From the NCBI GenBank assembly GCA_006386115.1, contig VFIW01000055.1:1-64000 (forward strand): a DNA stretch of 64,000 bases, given 5' to 3'. This DNA comes from Globisporangium splendens. Its lineage: Eukaryota; Oomycota; Peronosporomycetes; Pythiales; Pythiaceae. Shown here in pieces: positions 22,408-33,001 of the stretch. Every line of letters begins with the position of its first letter. Positions within the stretch are counted from its first letter, which is position 1. The notes under the pieces were generated by a model. It was not told the DNA's origin. It saw only the letters and a program-made list of their open reading frames with translations, and ran no database searches. The translations under genes were made by a program, and so were the position numbers.

Positions 22408-23214
22408 ACGACGTCAGTCGCGCTTCGCTTCTGCAGGAGAGGTTTGTTCGTGTACTAATTCGCTCCTCTGGTTTGATTTGGTAGTAGATTTTTCTTCTTT
22501 CTTTCTCTTGCATGTGAAAAGGAAAACAAATACATGCAGCGTGCAATTGAAGTGGCTGGCGTCGTTTTGAGTCTCTTCTCTTCTTGTGCTCATGCTTTAT
22601 TACTGCAATCGTGGGCACTTCGCTTGCAGTTTGTTCATTTGTGTAATCACTCCATGGAGTTGGAGGATTGATTGCAATCATGCAGTCACACAGCGAGCAG
22701 AGCAGTCTCTGTGTCCACAGGAGAAAGAAATGTTCACCCATTTGAGCGAGAAAGGATTTGGAGTGGGGGGTTTCTTTTTCCAAGTGATGAGACGGTGGTA
22801 GTCAAAAGGGTTGAGAAAGAGTGACTGCACCGTTTCCCCTCGTTATAGCGACCACTTTGTTGATCGCGCTTTTACGAGTAACATTTTGATTGGCTAAAAT
22901 TAAGTCGGTAGCAAGTATGCAGCAACACAGAGATATGCAAATACAGAGTTCTATATTCACAAGGAAACTGCTCTATTCTGTTGCATCAAGTTTTATTGTG
23001 ATTGTGTGCATATACACCAATGAGGGTGCAATGTGCGAACAGTTGCGTAAAAGTCGAAGCTTTTCGTGGCTTCTCTGTTCAGATGTGGGTTGACCGTGTC
23101 GCATATATCGAACCCTGAAAGCACTTGACATTGGGTCGCACCCATTGCTGCAGTGTGCGCTCTGCGTGTTCCGACCGCACTGCTTCTCACAATTCGATCT
23201 TCCTTTCGTCAAAT
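22408..23214. other. Intergenic region upstream of deacetylase-like gene
   Basis: About 800 bases with no coding signal. It contains the second copy of the 13-base CCAAT-type motif (22889-22901) and T/C-rich DNA at 22494-22510 after cofilin. Confidence 0.4.
22889..22901 (+). promoter_or_regulatory. Shared 13-base CCAAT-type motif, copy 2
   Basis: ATTGGCTAAAATT on the + strand, about 314 bases upstream of the deacetylase-like gene's start, in the same orientation relative to its gene as copy 1 is to NSF. Confidence 0.45.
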
Positions 23215-24162
23215 ATGCCACCACACACTTCTCCCAATGCCGCTGCCGCAATCGCCAGCTTCCTGCTCCACGCATGCGCCGCGGCGCCAGACACGACGAC
23301 CACGTCTTCCACCACCGTGTTTGGCAGCGGCATGGCGGCCATCACGAGCGTGCTGCAGATCGCCGCCACCACCCTCGCTATCATGCTGTTCATGCTGCTC
23401 TTCCTCGTGTACGTGCAGCCGCGGTGGTTCATACGCTTCATGGCGTGGGCGTCACACCCGTCCGTGCTCTGGTGCGTCAACACGTCGGCGCGCGTGTGCT
23501 CGCTCACCATCGACGATGCGCCGTCGGCATCCACGCCGCTGATCCTCGACATCCTCAAGCAGTACAACGTCAAGGCGACGTTCTTCATCATCAGCGACCG
23601 CATCGCCGGCAACGAAGAGGTCGTGCACCGCATTGTGCGCGAGGGCCACACGCTCGGCAACCACCTCACGGAGGACCGCGCGAGTGTGCTGGACGCGTTG
23701 CACGTGTTTGAGCAAAAGCTTCAGGAGTGCGACCGCGCCATCCGTGCGTACCAGCCAGACGTGCCAGCGCCAGTAGTTCCATTAGCTGCAGTAGCCGCGG
23801 TGGCGGACGAAGTGCGCAAGGTCGAGGCAGAGACCACGAAGCTGCTCAGCGGCTCAAATGGCGCTCCCAGTGCGACGCCCGTGCGATGGCTGCGTCCGGC
23901 GTCCGGGTGGTTCACGTCGAGTATGCGCGAGATCATCCAGACCAACGGCTACCGGATCTGCCTCGGGAGCGTGTACCCGCACGACGCGCAGATCAAGTTT
24001 GAGTTTTTGAATGCGCTGCATTTGCGAACGTTCACGGGCAACGGCTCGGTGATCATCGTGCACGACCGCAAGTGGACAGTCGGCGTGTTGCAGGCGGCGC
24101 TGCCGGCGCTCACCAAGAAACTCAAGTTCGTGAGTCTCAACGAGCTCGTTCTGCACGAATAA
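23215..24162 (+). CDS. Membrane-anchored polysaccharide deacetylase-like (CE4/NodB) protein
   Basis: Intronless, 315 residues from the ATG at 23215. A transmembrane segment lies at about residues 46-66 (ITSVLQIAATTLAIMLFMLL). It is followed by a NodB-type domain: motif 1 SLTIDDAPS (metal/catalytic Asp pair), motif 2 region GHTLGNHLTED, and motif 3 RPASGWF. Family enzymes remove N-acetyl groups from chitin-like polymers. The second histidine of the classic H-S/T-x3-H metal motif is not at its place (NHLTED), so activity is uncertain. A low-complexity insert of about 45 residues (VPAPVVPLAAVAAVADEV and following) splits the domain between motifs 2 and 3. The domain probably faces the ER lumen or the outside. 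Confidence 0.7.
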   Translation: MPPHTSPNAAAAIASFLLHACAAAPDTTTTSSTTVFGSGMAAITSVLQIAATTLAIMLFMLLFLVYVQPRWFIRFMAWASHPSVLWCVNTSARVCSLTIDDAPSASTPLILDILKQYNVKATFFIISDRIAGNEEVVHRIVREGHTLGNHLTEDRASVLDALHVFEQKLQECDRAIRAYQPDVPAPVVPLAAVAAVADEVRKVEAETTKLLSGSNGAPSATPVRWLRPASGWFTSSMREIIQTNGYRICLGSVYPHDAQIKFEFLNALHLRTFTGNGSVIIVHDRKWTVGVLQAALPALTKKLKFVSLNELVLHE

Positions 24163-24289
24163 GCGGTAAAGGAGAGAGACCTCATACCCAAGAAGAAAGC
24201 GAACGGAAATGGACGAGCCAACGCTCAACAACAGATATATATGCTTCTAGGTTAGACGAGCGCTAATGTAGTGGACTCATCGCTTGAGT

Positions 24290-27200
24290 TCATGTTGACA
24301 CAAATGGCAGCGCGAACTGCGCATGCTGGCGCAGCAGGAAATCGTGAAACAGCTACAGCATCGTCAAACGAGAGAAGAGAAGTTAGTGCATCCGAAGCGG
24401 TCTAGTTCGCCTCGAGACCCACACAGTGTAACAACACAATTAATCAAATGATACCTCGGTCTGGAAACATTGTCGGAAAAAATCGCGACACCCTAACTCG
24501 ATATGCGCATCCAAGAACGAATCCACTTCAAAGACCAAGTACGTCGTCTCTCCATTGCCTTGGAGTTCCTCGTCAGCTGCTGGGAATTCGCTCCCAAACG
24601 AGCAGAAATGGTAAACGACATCGCCAAAGAGAGCCTCAAGGAAGCCGAGAAACGCCAGCTGCGTGCCGTGGTCCAAGAGCATTGTCTGGTCTTGAGCAGG
24701 AACAGAGTTGCTACCGCGCTGTGCGGGATCATCTGCACTCACGGATGCATAGTGGGCTTTGCACAATGGCGCTGTCATGCTGTCGATAAAGTTTGCTTGG
24801 GTCTGGGATGGGGGATTGCGAAATAGTCGCGTATCTGCATTCAGGATCTGGTGTCGCGCGAGTACTTCTTTCACATTTCCTTCCAGCGAGCGAACAAGTG
24901 TTTCTAAACAGTATAGCAAGTCAATTCGTGAGCATAAAGGAACACAGTTAAGCAAATTGAGACTCGTGGTTGTAGACACATAGTACACATACGTGGGAAC
25001 TCTGGCACGTCCATTTTTCCAGGCAGGTACAAATCGTCGTTGTCGATGTCGAGCACGGCGGCGTGGGATTGAAGGATTTCTTTCGCGTAGGAAGTCGGTC
25101 CTGAGTTTACGGCGGCGCAATTGGATGCATTCGAGGGTACTGGCACCTGAAGTTGCAGCCCCACTTTGTGGGTATTGTAGATACTGTTTCCTGCAGAAGA
25201 ATGAGCATGGAAAGTGGTTAGAAGCGACATGAAGAAGCGTCCAAGCATGGTAGCCATAATGAGATCAAAGTATGGCTCAACGGATACTATGGCGCTGCTC
25301 GACACTCTTTTGACTCGGCTGGGTGAGACTGCCTTCAAAGCCGACGATAAAGGGCAGTGATTTCTTCGTGTCGTTGAAAAGTCCGTCGCATGCCAGCGCA
25401 TCGGCCGTGGCAATCGGACAAAATGGGAGAAAGAAGTGCTGATGACAAACAGAATAAGCAAAACACAAACATAAGCACTCACTCTTGTGAAATCCAGAAG
25501 AGCAAGGCAATCAACCAAAACATTTAGTCACATACCTTCCACTCGAAGGGACGAAGCAGTTCCCGCAACGCGTATCCGACGCGAACCAGCGCCGATGGTC
25601 GTTCTGACACCAGAATCACAGATTTCTCGACGAGCAACAGCGCCAACAGATTCGTTATCGTCTACTAGCCACAGTTTGCACCACACTGGGATCAGACTGC
25701 AGCATGGCATGCAAAAAGGCAATACAATTCCCACGCTTGCTTGTCACCTGTGTGCTGAGCTCTTTGAATGCCCAGTGCAGCGGGAAGTCGCAAGTACCAA
25801 GCATCTCGCGGAGGCAAAATTCGCTGTATCTCGCGTTTAAATTGGTTGTCTTTGTAGGTGACTCGATGACAGGAAGTGCCGACAGCAACTCCAGCATCCG
25901 TTCTTCCGAGAGATTCTCCTATTCAAATCAGTCACGTGCACACACACACAAAAAGAAAAGCAAAGACGTAAGCACATCTAACAACCATCAAGCAAATGCT
26001 GGCGCTGACAAGTGTTTTACCAGATCTTCACGCGCCAATCGCTGCAGCACCAACCTCGCTTTCCGAAACATGGGTTTACCAGAAGTCACGCTGATGAAAC
26101 TGGGCAAACAGCGTTCTGCATCGTCGTGCGTCTCGAAGGTCGTGGAATTGCTGTTTGCTGGCCGTGTTGTTGTTTCGGAAAGAGGCGACGACCCCGCTGC
26201 GTGCCATCGCGTGAGGCACACGCCGTACAATTCGCGACCATCGTTCGTTGGCATCACAAAATCGTGGACACTGGGCTTGGGAACTGCGCACACGTTTTAC
26301 ATCGTATCGATCCACAAAGCAGAGAGTTAGGAAACTGAGTCGTATAGCACAAGGTACTTGGAGTAAAATTCGGCCGTACGAGAGTGCTGTGCGCGGTGCG
26401 AAGGCGACATCACGGCGGGGACAGTCGAGATGCATTGTTTGTTCCAGCAATACGCCTGCCGTGTGTATCAGAACATGGAAATAGATTAATTAGCCTTGGG
26501 AAATACCTCACAAACTTGCTTAACGCACCAAGTGGTCCATGCCAGTCTCAGGTCGCGCGCCTGTTGTGCTGCAAAAGAGATTGTAGCGCGTCGCGTACCT
26601 TCTGGCAATTCGCAAACTTGATACATGCACGTCCTCGTTGCTGCTGGTGTTTTCCTCAAGCGAGTGGAAGCAAATGCTGCGAAAGCCGAACCGCTGTTCG
26701 AACGCTTCAAGTTGCAGCACGCGCTTGCATTCCACTGCGTCATCGGTGCCGCACTTTGTTTCTGCCAGGACAGTTTGTCTGCTACGCTGCAGCAGCTGTT
26801 GTTGCGTCGGCTTGTTGCCGACAGGAATGATGATGGCACTAGACTTAGGCTGCTCACTCTTCTTCGCCGTCGACGCCGATGGCTTTGGGTTTCGACTGGA
26901 GCTGCGCGACTGCATTTGCTCGCTGAGCCGTCTCAACTGGTGATCAGACTCGAGGTTCTCGATCTCGACCACGAGCAGCACGTACTCCTGCGAGCTCCGG
27001 AATGCCGGGTACACGTCCGTCTGCAGCCACCCCCAGATCGTGTCCTGTGCCGCGCGGAAGATGCTCGCGTACCGTGGCGGCGAAAACGGTTCACCCTGAA
27101 GCATCATGATCTTCTTGAGCGTCTCCTTCCGCATGGCGTCCGAGATCAGCGACGCCGTCGCGCTCGAGGTCTCGGTGAGGTAGACGTTGAAGAGTCTGCG

Positions 27201-27914
27201 CACCGTGGCTTGGATTTCTTCAAAGAGCGCGACGGAGAACAGATTCGCCTGGATGAGTGGCAGGAACAGCGTCTGCACCTCGACCCAGAACCGCAGATTT
27301 CCGACCAGCTCAGGGTGCCGGTGCTGCAGAAACAGCTCCAGGAAGTGCGTTCGCCTTGCGTTCACGAGGATCTCACCCAGCGGCAAATCGCGTTTCTCGC
27401 GGATCGCGTCGCAGAGCTTCGTGTAGTGCTCCGACTTGAGGAATTGCGGGAACTTTTCCTGCGTGAGGCGCGTCTTCACATGCTCCTCGAGTCCCGAGAA
27501 CAGATCCAACGGGCTCCGGTCGTGCTCCACGGCCGCGCGAATGCGCATGCAGAGCGGCTGCACCTCTGGAGACGTGAAGAGCTCCACGCGGCTGCTGCTC
27601 TGTAGCTGCTCGCTGGTGCTGCTCGGGTCGGCCACATACATCGCCACGAGCTCCTTTGCCTAGTGTCATCAATAAACGGGTACCACCTTCATTCTATAGA
27701 GCAGAATATGTACTTAACAACAGAAGCTACAAACACGTACGATGTGCTGCAGCGAGTCCTTGTTGCCCGCGAGCGCCTTGTACTTGCGCACGTGGCCCAG
27801 GAACGCGAAGCTAAGCTCGAGCGCGTCGTGCTCGCCCGCGAACGCGTGCAGGAAGAAGCTGCGGCGGAAGCCGTCGCGCGCGATATCGTCCAGCGTCACG
27901 CACGCGGCGCTCAT
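24290..27914 (-). CDS. RGS-RGS-DENN domain protein
   Basis: Ten exons (27914-27741, 27659-26529, 26455-26336, 26275-26021, 25918-25748, 25661-25536, 25438-25288, 25190-24993, 24903-24455, 24352-24290) sum to 2838 nt, 945 residues, with agreeing phases and GT-AG introns. Residues 1 to about 145 form an RGS domain (FLGHVRKYKALAG; FPQFLKSEHYTKLC). A second RGS-like domain covers about 150-290. A basic linker follows. Then come the three DENN parts: uDENN about 465-560 (FVMPTNDGRELYGVCLTRW), cDENN about 580-720 (NLLALLLVEKSVILVSERPS, LLRPFEWKHFFLPFCP), and dDENN about 760-945 (VLDIDNDDLY; AFLGFLEALFG). RGS domains speed GTP hydrolysis on G-alpha; DENN modules activate Rab GTPases. The exon 2 to 3 join that links RGS to DENN is the weakest point; if exon 2 is read on, it stops at 26520. 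Confidence 0.7.
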
Positions 27915-27967
27915 ATCGAGGATCTCTTATACTGTTTAGTGTATTGGCAATTTTGAGGTCCTAAAGG
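27915..27967 (-). promoter_or_regulatory. 53-base gap with CCAAT box between p300 and RGS-DENN genes
   Basis: Only 53 bases separate the p300 stop codon from the RGS-DENN start on the same strand. An inverted CCAAT (GCCAAT in sense) lies at 27943-27948, about 29 bases before the ATG. The promoter must therefore overlap this gap and the 3' end of p300. Confidence 0.4.
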
Positions 27968-30900
27968 TCAAGGTAGGTTATAAGTTGGAACATCCATGCT
28001 GCTGCTGCTGTAGATCGGAACATCCACGTCACTCATGGAGACAGAACATGTCGCGGAGCTGGTCGAGACTTCCTGGGAGTCAAACACAGGCAACATGGCT
28101 ACATCTCGGTGAGCTGCTTGTGCTGCTACTGCTGCTGCTTGAATGGCTACATTTTGGTTGTAGGTCGTTGCCGCTGCTGCTGGTGGCGGTCGATGGTGGT
28201 GATGTATACGCACGGTGGTGCTGTACTGCAGCGGGTGCTGGTGCCTGGCACCGTCGCGCTTGCAGCACGTGTCACAGAGCGCGAAGCGGTCGCATTCCGG
28301 ACATGACCAGTACTCGACGTTCGTGATCAGCAGACTGCACTCGCGGCAAAACACATTCACCTGCGGTACATGCTCGTTGAAGTAGTGGTGCAGGATCATC
28401 ATCGTCGAGTGCTTCGCACGGCGCAACGAGTCGAATTGGTACCCGGCGGACGAACACAGTTGATGAAACATGAAGCGATTCCCGAAGAAGCGAGGCACCT
28501 GTCGACACCAGTCTGGCACCGTCGTCTGTGGGCGGCACTCTCGTGGCCTTTGCGTTATTGGATCCACAACGTCGTCCACTGCTAGATACACCACCAACAG
28601 GTCCTGCTTCAACCGTTTTACGGCGAATTGGAGCTTGGAAAACACCTCCCGAAGCTTGTATTCCACTTGCTGCTGCTGCTGCACCACAGGAGGATGCGAG
28701 TCTGGGTCTTCTTTGATTCGAACTACTTGACCGCCGACAGCATGTTTGCCGCCCGAGCTCCCGATGGAAGCGTTCTTCCCTCCCGACTCGCTCGCACGTC
28801 GGATTTTCCCATTGTGCGCGCCAATGCGACCGAGGATGCGATCAAGCTCTGCTGGAATGAAATCTCCATCGAAAATCGGAGGCAACTCGGTCGCTGGCCA
28901 CACAAGTTCGCCAGGATCGACGATGCGGGATGTGACACCACGCGTCGCAATAAAGCCCGGCTGTTCTTCTTTCAGAGGCAGATCCGAGTCTGCGTGCGAT
29001 AAATAGCGGTCGTACAAGGTCGTCCAGTCTCTCACGATGTTGCGCGCTTTGGCTTTCCCCAACAACCGATTGTACCACGATCGTAGATGCTCGGCACTCG
29101 GCGTTTTCTGGAACGCGGGACGGCACCAAAACACATAGCTGATCCGTTTCTGAGGTGGACACGACCAGATATGCACCCGCTCAAAGCCATGGCGTCGAAT
29201 ATAGTCAAAGTACGCCATCATCATAAGGTGATACGCTGACGTACGCGCACTCGCTGGCTTCAGGTACCGGATGCTATCGATGTACGCAATGTACACAGCG
29301 CGCCGATTTGCCGCGAGCTCACAGTCCTCGCCAAACTCTTGCGAGTACATCGTAAATAGCGAGATATCGACGCCATCGTGTTTCTGGAACAAATAGATGC
29401 CTCGAGATAGGAAACTCACTTGCGAAGGCAGTCGCTGCGGCGACACATCGCGCTCGGGACACATTTGCGAGAGCACCTTTGAGTTCTCATCAAATGCGCA
29501 CACCACGCCCTCTGGGATCGTCATCTTCTCGTCAGGGAATGACAATACGCGTACGTTTAGGGACTTTGCTGCCTCGCCCTCACCAATTGCCTCGAGTTCA
29601 TGTCGTAGGTAGCTCTGGATGAACTCACTTAATTCACACGGAGCAATATTGAGACACGTACTCTTTGATTCTTCCTTGTCACTGGACGCTGGCTTGAGCA
29701 GATTATGTAGCGACGAGCTTGGCGATGGGATGGACGATTTGTGTCGCCAGCAACAGAGCGGACACACATAGTCGTGTGGTTTCTCGTGTTCACCTTGCAC
29801 GGGGTTGTACAATCCACAGATCTGGTGCATCCATCGGTCGCATTCGCTGCATTTCACCCATGGCTCGACAGTCGTATCACACTTCATTCGCACCAAATTC
29901 GCATTCACATCGTCCGCTTCGGCTGCTTGTTGGCATTCCAAGCCAAATGCGTGCGACTTGCTGCCAGTTGGGGTATTACTTTGAGACGAATGACCACTCT
30001 TCGTACTCCCAGACGAACCTCCATTTTCACGAACCAATCGATTCCGACACTTGTGGCACCACACTCGGGTCCCATCTCGCGCGGCGTAGTAGATGGATCC
30101 TTTGCGAATGTCTGTTCCGCAACTTCCCGAGCACTGAAGATGAGGCTGCGCGAAAGGCAGACATTGCTGATCGCAGAGGATGCACGTACTTCCATGACAT
30201 GCGTTGCAAGAATGCACAGGTCCATACTTTCGCTTCTGTAATCGATCCAGACCATTCTTGATCTCGGTGTCAAAGCGTCGCAACAAAATGTCCGCATCCA
30301 CGTGGATCGAGTGATTCGGCGCATTAAACAGTTTGGCGTTTTCAAACACGAGGCGCACGTCAGCGACAAAGTCTTGCATTTCCAGATACTTGCCCTCAGC
30401 CAGGCGCTTCTTCACAGTCCCAAGATCCATTGGGTTCTAACAGCAAAAAGAAGAAGAAAACACACACACACACACACACAGGTCGTCGCGCTGGTATTGC
30501 AACAAGGAGGAAGACAAAATGACGAACCTTGATAATCTCTGTGTAAGTCGGAAGATTCAACGCGATCGGATCCACAGGCGTATTGAATACGCCACGGTGA
30601 TTTCGCGCGTCGCTCATCAACTTCGCGAGTATCTCCCCGAGCTTCTCGAAACTCTTGATTCGTCCCTCGCTGCGAACCGAGTTGATGTGATCCTCCAACT
30701 CGGCAGCCGACATGTTTTGTAGTGGACTCACTGATATGCAGGAACCCTTTGTATAATTCGTATCCTCGGAAGAGGTCCAGCCCACAGGTAAGCTTCGATT
30801 TATGCCAGTGACAACATCATTGGACGTGAGCGGTTTAAGATCCGCTGAGTTCGACAGCACCGCTGTTTTCGACCGTGAACGCGCGGGTAGACCATTGTAC

Positions 30901-32623
30901 GAGCTATAATCTGTCGGGGACGAGATGCTGCCATATCTTCGACGATGTTTTCGAGGCGTGTACGGAGCTGACTTGTTCGACATGGCCCCCATCGGCATGT
31001 CCGGCACGATAATAACTTCAGCTTTGCGTTTCTTGTAACTCCTGTTTCCAGTGGCGGGCGTGTTGGCACGGCCGTTCTGTTGGACCTCAGTGACTCTATG
31101 TTGGAGTTCTTCCTTGACTCTCTCTTTCCCGGGGGACGACGTGATCGACGACGTCTTTCGCTTGGGTTGCTCCTGCTTCACGCTATCGGTCATCGCAGCG
31201 CCAACACTGGTTCGCTTTCTCACAAATTGTACCGGTCGCACTGTTATCCGCACGGGACGTGGCAAAAGCTGCGCGCGCGAGATCCGCGGCCGCATTGACG
31301 CGTCCTCGGAGCTGAACACGATTTTCATCCATTCCGAGCGTGCCATGCGTTCGGCTTCCAGACCGTCGTTAACTCGTGCATTCAATTTGCACCAGAGCAT
31401 GAAGCGAATGTACTTGGATACAAACAGTGACGTCTCGCCCACACAGCGATCAATATACTCTACGACGGTGCACGAGTTCAGCATCACATGTTACATACGC
31501 GGCGGAACAAAAGAAAGGCAAGGTACGGGAGTGCGCGCGTACCTATGATGAGTCCGAGAATGTACGTGGTTGGAGCTTCGCTGATCCCGTAAAACAGCAG
31601 AAACGCTGCATCTTCTTCGCTCAGTTTCGTCTTCCGCATCAGTGGAATGACTCTCTTGGGCACGACACGCACTCGCTTTTCGTGAGTACTTGTTGCTACT
31701 GGTGACGGTGCTTGTGTTTCGACAGGAGGTAATGATGCCTCTCGGGCAGCAGCCGATGACAATGTCGACTCGGATGGCAGCTCCGTTTTCACTGGTGACA
31801 GCGGCTCGACTTCGCTCTTGACATTCGTGTGGTGGTCGTTGTGGTCACTGCTCACACTATTGTGCTCTGGCGTCGTTGTTCCACCCTCCGTTTCGAGTGG
31901 GTCGTCGCAATGGGACTCGTGGCTGCTGCCAACGCGCATGTCAACCATGACATCGGCTGCTACAATATCAGGATCTGCTGTGTCTTGTGTGTGATTATTG
32001 TCATCTCCATCATTCTTTGCGCCAAGTCCATCTACCCCACCATCCTGCTCGGTACTCTCCTCATTCTCGTCATCGCCGCTGTCGATCGCATAAATAGTCG
32101 GCGCATTCTGCTGCTGCCTGTTGTTCGCTTCGATTTTTGCACTAGCAGCCGCCGTATCTTCATCGCTGCTGTCGTCCAACACAATCACCGCATTGCGCTT
32201 GCGTTTGCGGAAGAACGGGCTGATACTGACACTCGCATCATGGTCGCCTTCTGCGTCGGTCGCGACGTCGCTTGCAATTCCGTTTTCCGTGTGGCTGCGA
32301 TCGTTATCGTCTTGTGATTCTTCCTGTTCTTCGTCCTCGTACTCGCTTTCTTCACCGCTTTCATCACGGCCACCGTCACTGCTATCGCCGTCTTCGCTCT
32401 CGCCGCTGCTGATGCTGATGACAAGCTGGCCGTTGGCGTGCCGTTCCTCCTTGTACGCGACTGTGGTGGGTTCGCTCTGTGCGCGCTGGCGCTCCATGGC
32501 GTGCTCGGGCGTCAGGCGCTCGCACGCGGCCACGCGACTCGCGCGCGGCGTGGTGTTGTTGCTGGCACCCCCACTGTGGGCGGACGCGAGCGCCATGGGC
32601 GTCCTCGGCGGCACAAAGTCCAT
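27968..32623 (-). CDS. p300/CBP-type histone acetyltransferase
   Basis: Acetylates histones and transcription factors as a co-activator. Three exons (32623-31543, 31459-30528, 30436-27968; GT-AG) give 1493 residues. Order: acidic, S/D-rich N-terminus to about 330; a bromodomain at about 612-720 (VDPIALNLPTYTEIIK, NPMDLGTVKKRLAEGKYL, FENAKLFNAPNH) split by the second intron; a RING-like Cys-rich block (CNACHGSTCILCDQQC); a PHD finger near 866 (CSECDRWMHQICGLY); a KAT11 catalytic domain about 930-1330 (YLFQKHDGVDISLFTMYSQE, RHGFERVHIWSCPP, YVFWCRPAFQKTP); and a ZZ finger about 1360-1410 (CRECSLLITNVEYWSCPECD). No KIX or TAZ domain is evident. The C-terminus is Q/H/S-rich low complexity. Confidence 0.92.
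30462..30481. repeat. (CA)n microsatellite in p300 intron 2
   Basis: Pure CA run on the + strand inside the 91-base intron that splits the bromodomain. It gives a TG-rich intron on the sense strand and is probably variable in length between isolates. Confidence 0.7.
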
Positions 32624-33001
32624 TGCAGCGAGCGCTTTTTGGTTCCCCCTGATACAAATCGAGCCTCAATTTCGAACTCGGTCGCCGAGCCTTGCATTTG
32701 AATGGCTCTTCCATGCACTCATTCACTGGTGATACGCTGGCGAAAAGACACCTCGCGGCGCTGATTGGCCGATATCTTGGCGCAGTTAGGGTTCGATATC
32801 TGGCACCGAGATACCGGTATCATGATACTTTTCTTGGGATCTTGGACAGCTTTTGACTTTCGTGTGATGCGATGTGATCCCAGGAATCAACGCGATCGCT
32901 TTCTGTCACATGGAGGGCTGCCTAGGTAGCCCTCTCTTGCTCTCCACTCGCACCGGCACTGCCAAGAGAAATGACATTTCATAACTTGCCCTCTGCTTCG
33001 G
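32624..33001. other. Divergent promoter of p300 and the unrecognised + strand gene
   Basis: 378 bases between two start codons facing away from each other. It holds a CCAAT-type core near 32762 (GATTGGCC) and imperfect repeats of GATACC/GATATC at 32788-32828. No gene seen. Confidence 0.4.

Noticed and set aside
24440..24455. Stop codon directly after the dDENN exon as the gene end
   Set aside because: A donor at 24454 and an acceptor before 24352 add a short exon (LFHDFLLRQHAQFAL) that fits the usual end of dDENN; the early stop remains a minor possibility.
26486..26857. Alternative minus frame at the end of the RGS exon that reads more protein-like locally (VCELPEGTRRATIS)
   Set aside because: It cannot be joined to the RGS part or the DENN part with matching phases, whereas the chosen frame can.
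32789..32828. tRNA-like sequence (GGTTCGATATC) near 32790
   Set aside because: No matching acceptor stem, D-arm or anticodon arm could be placed around it.
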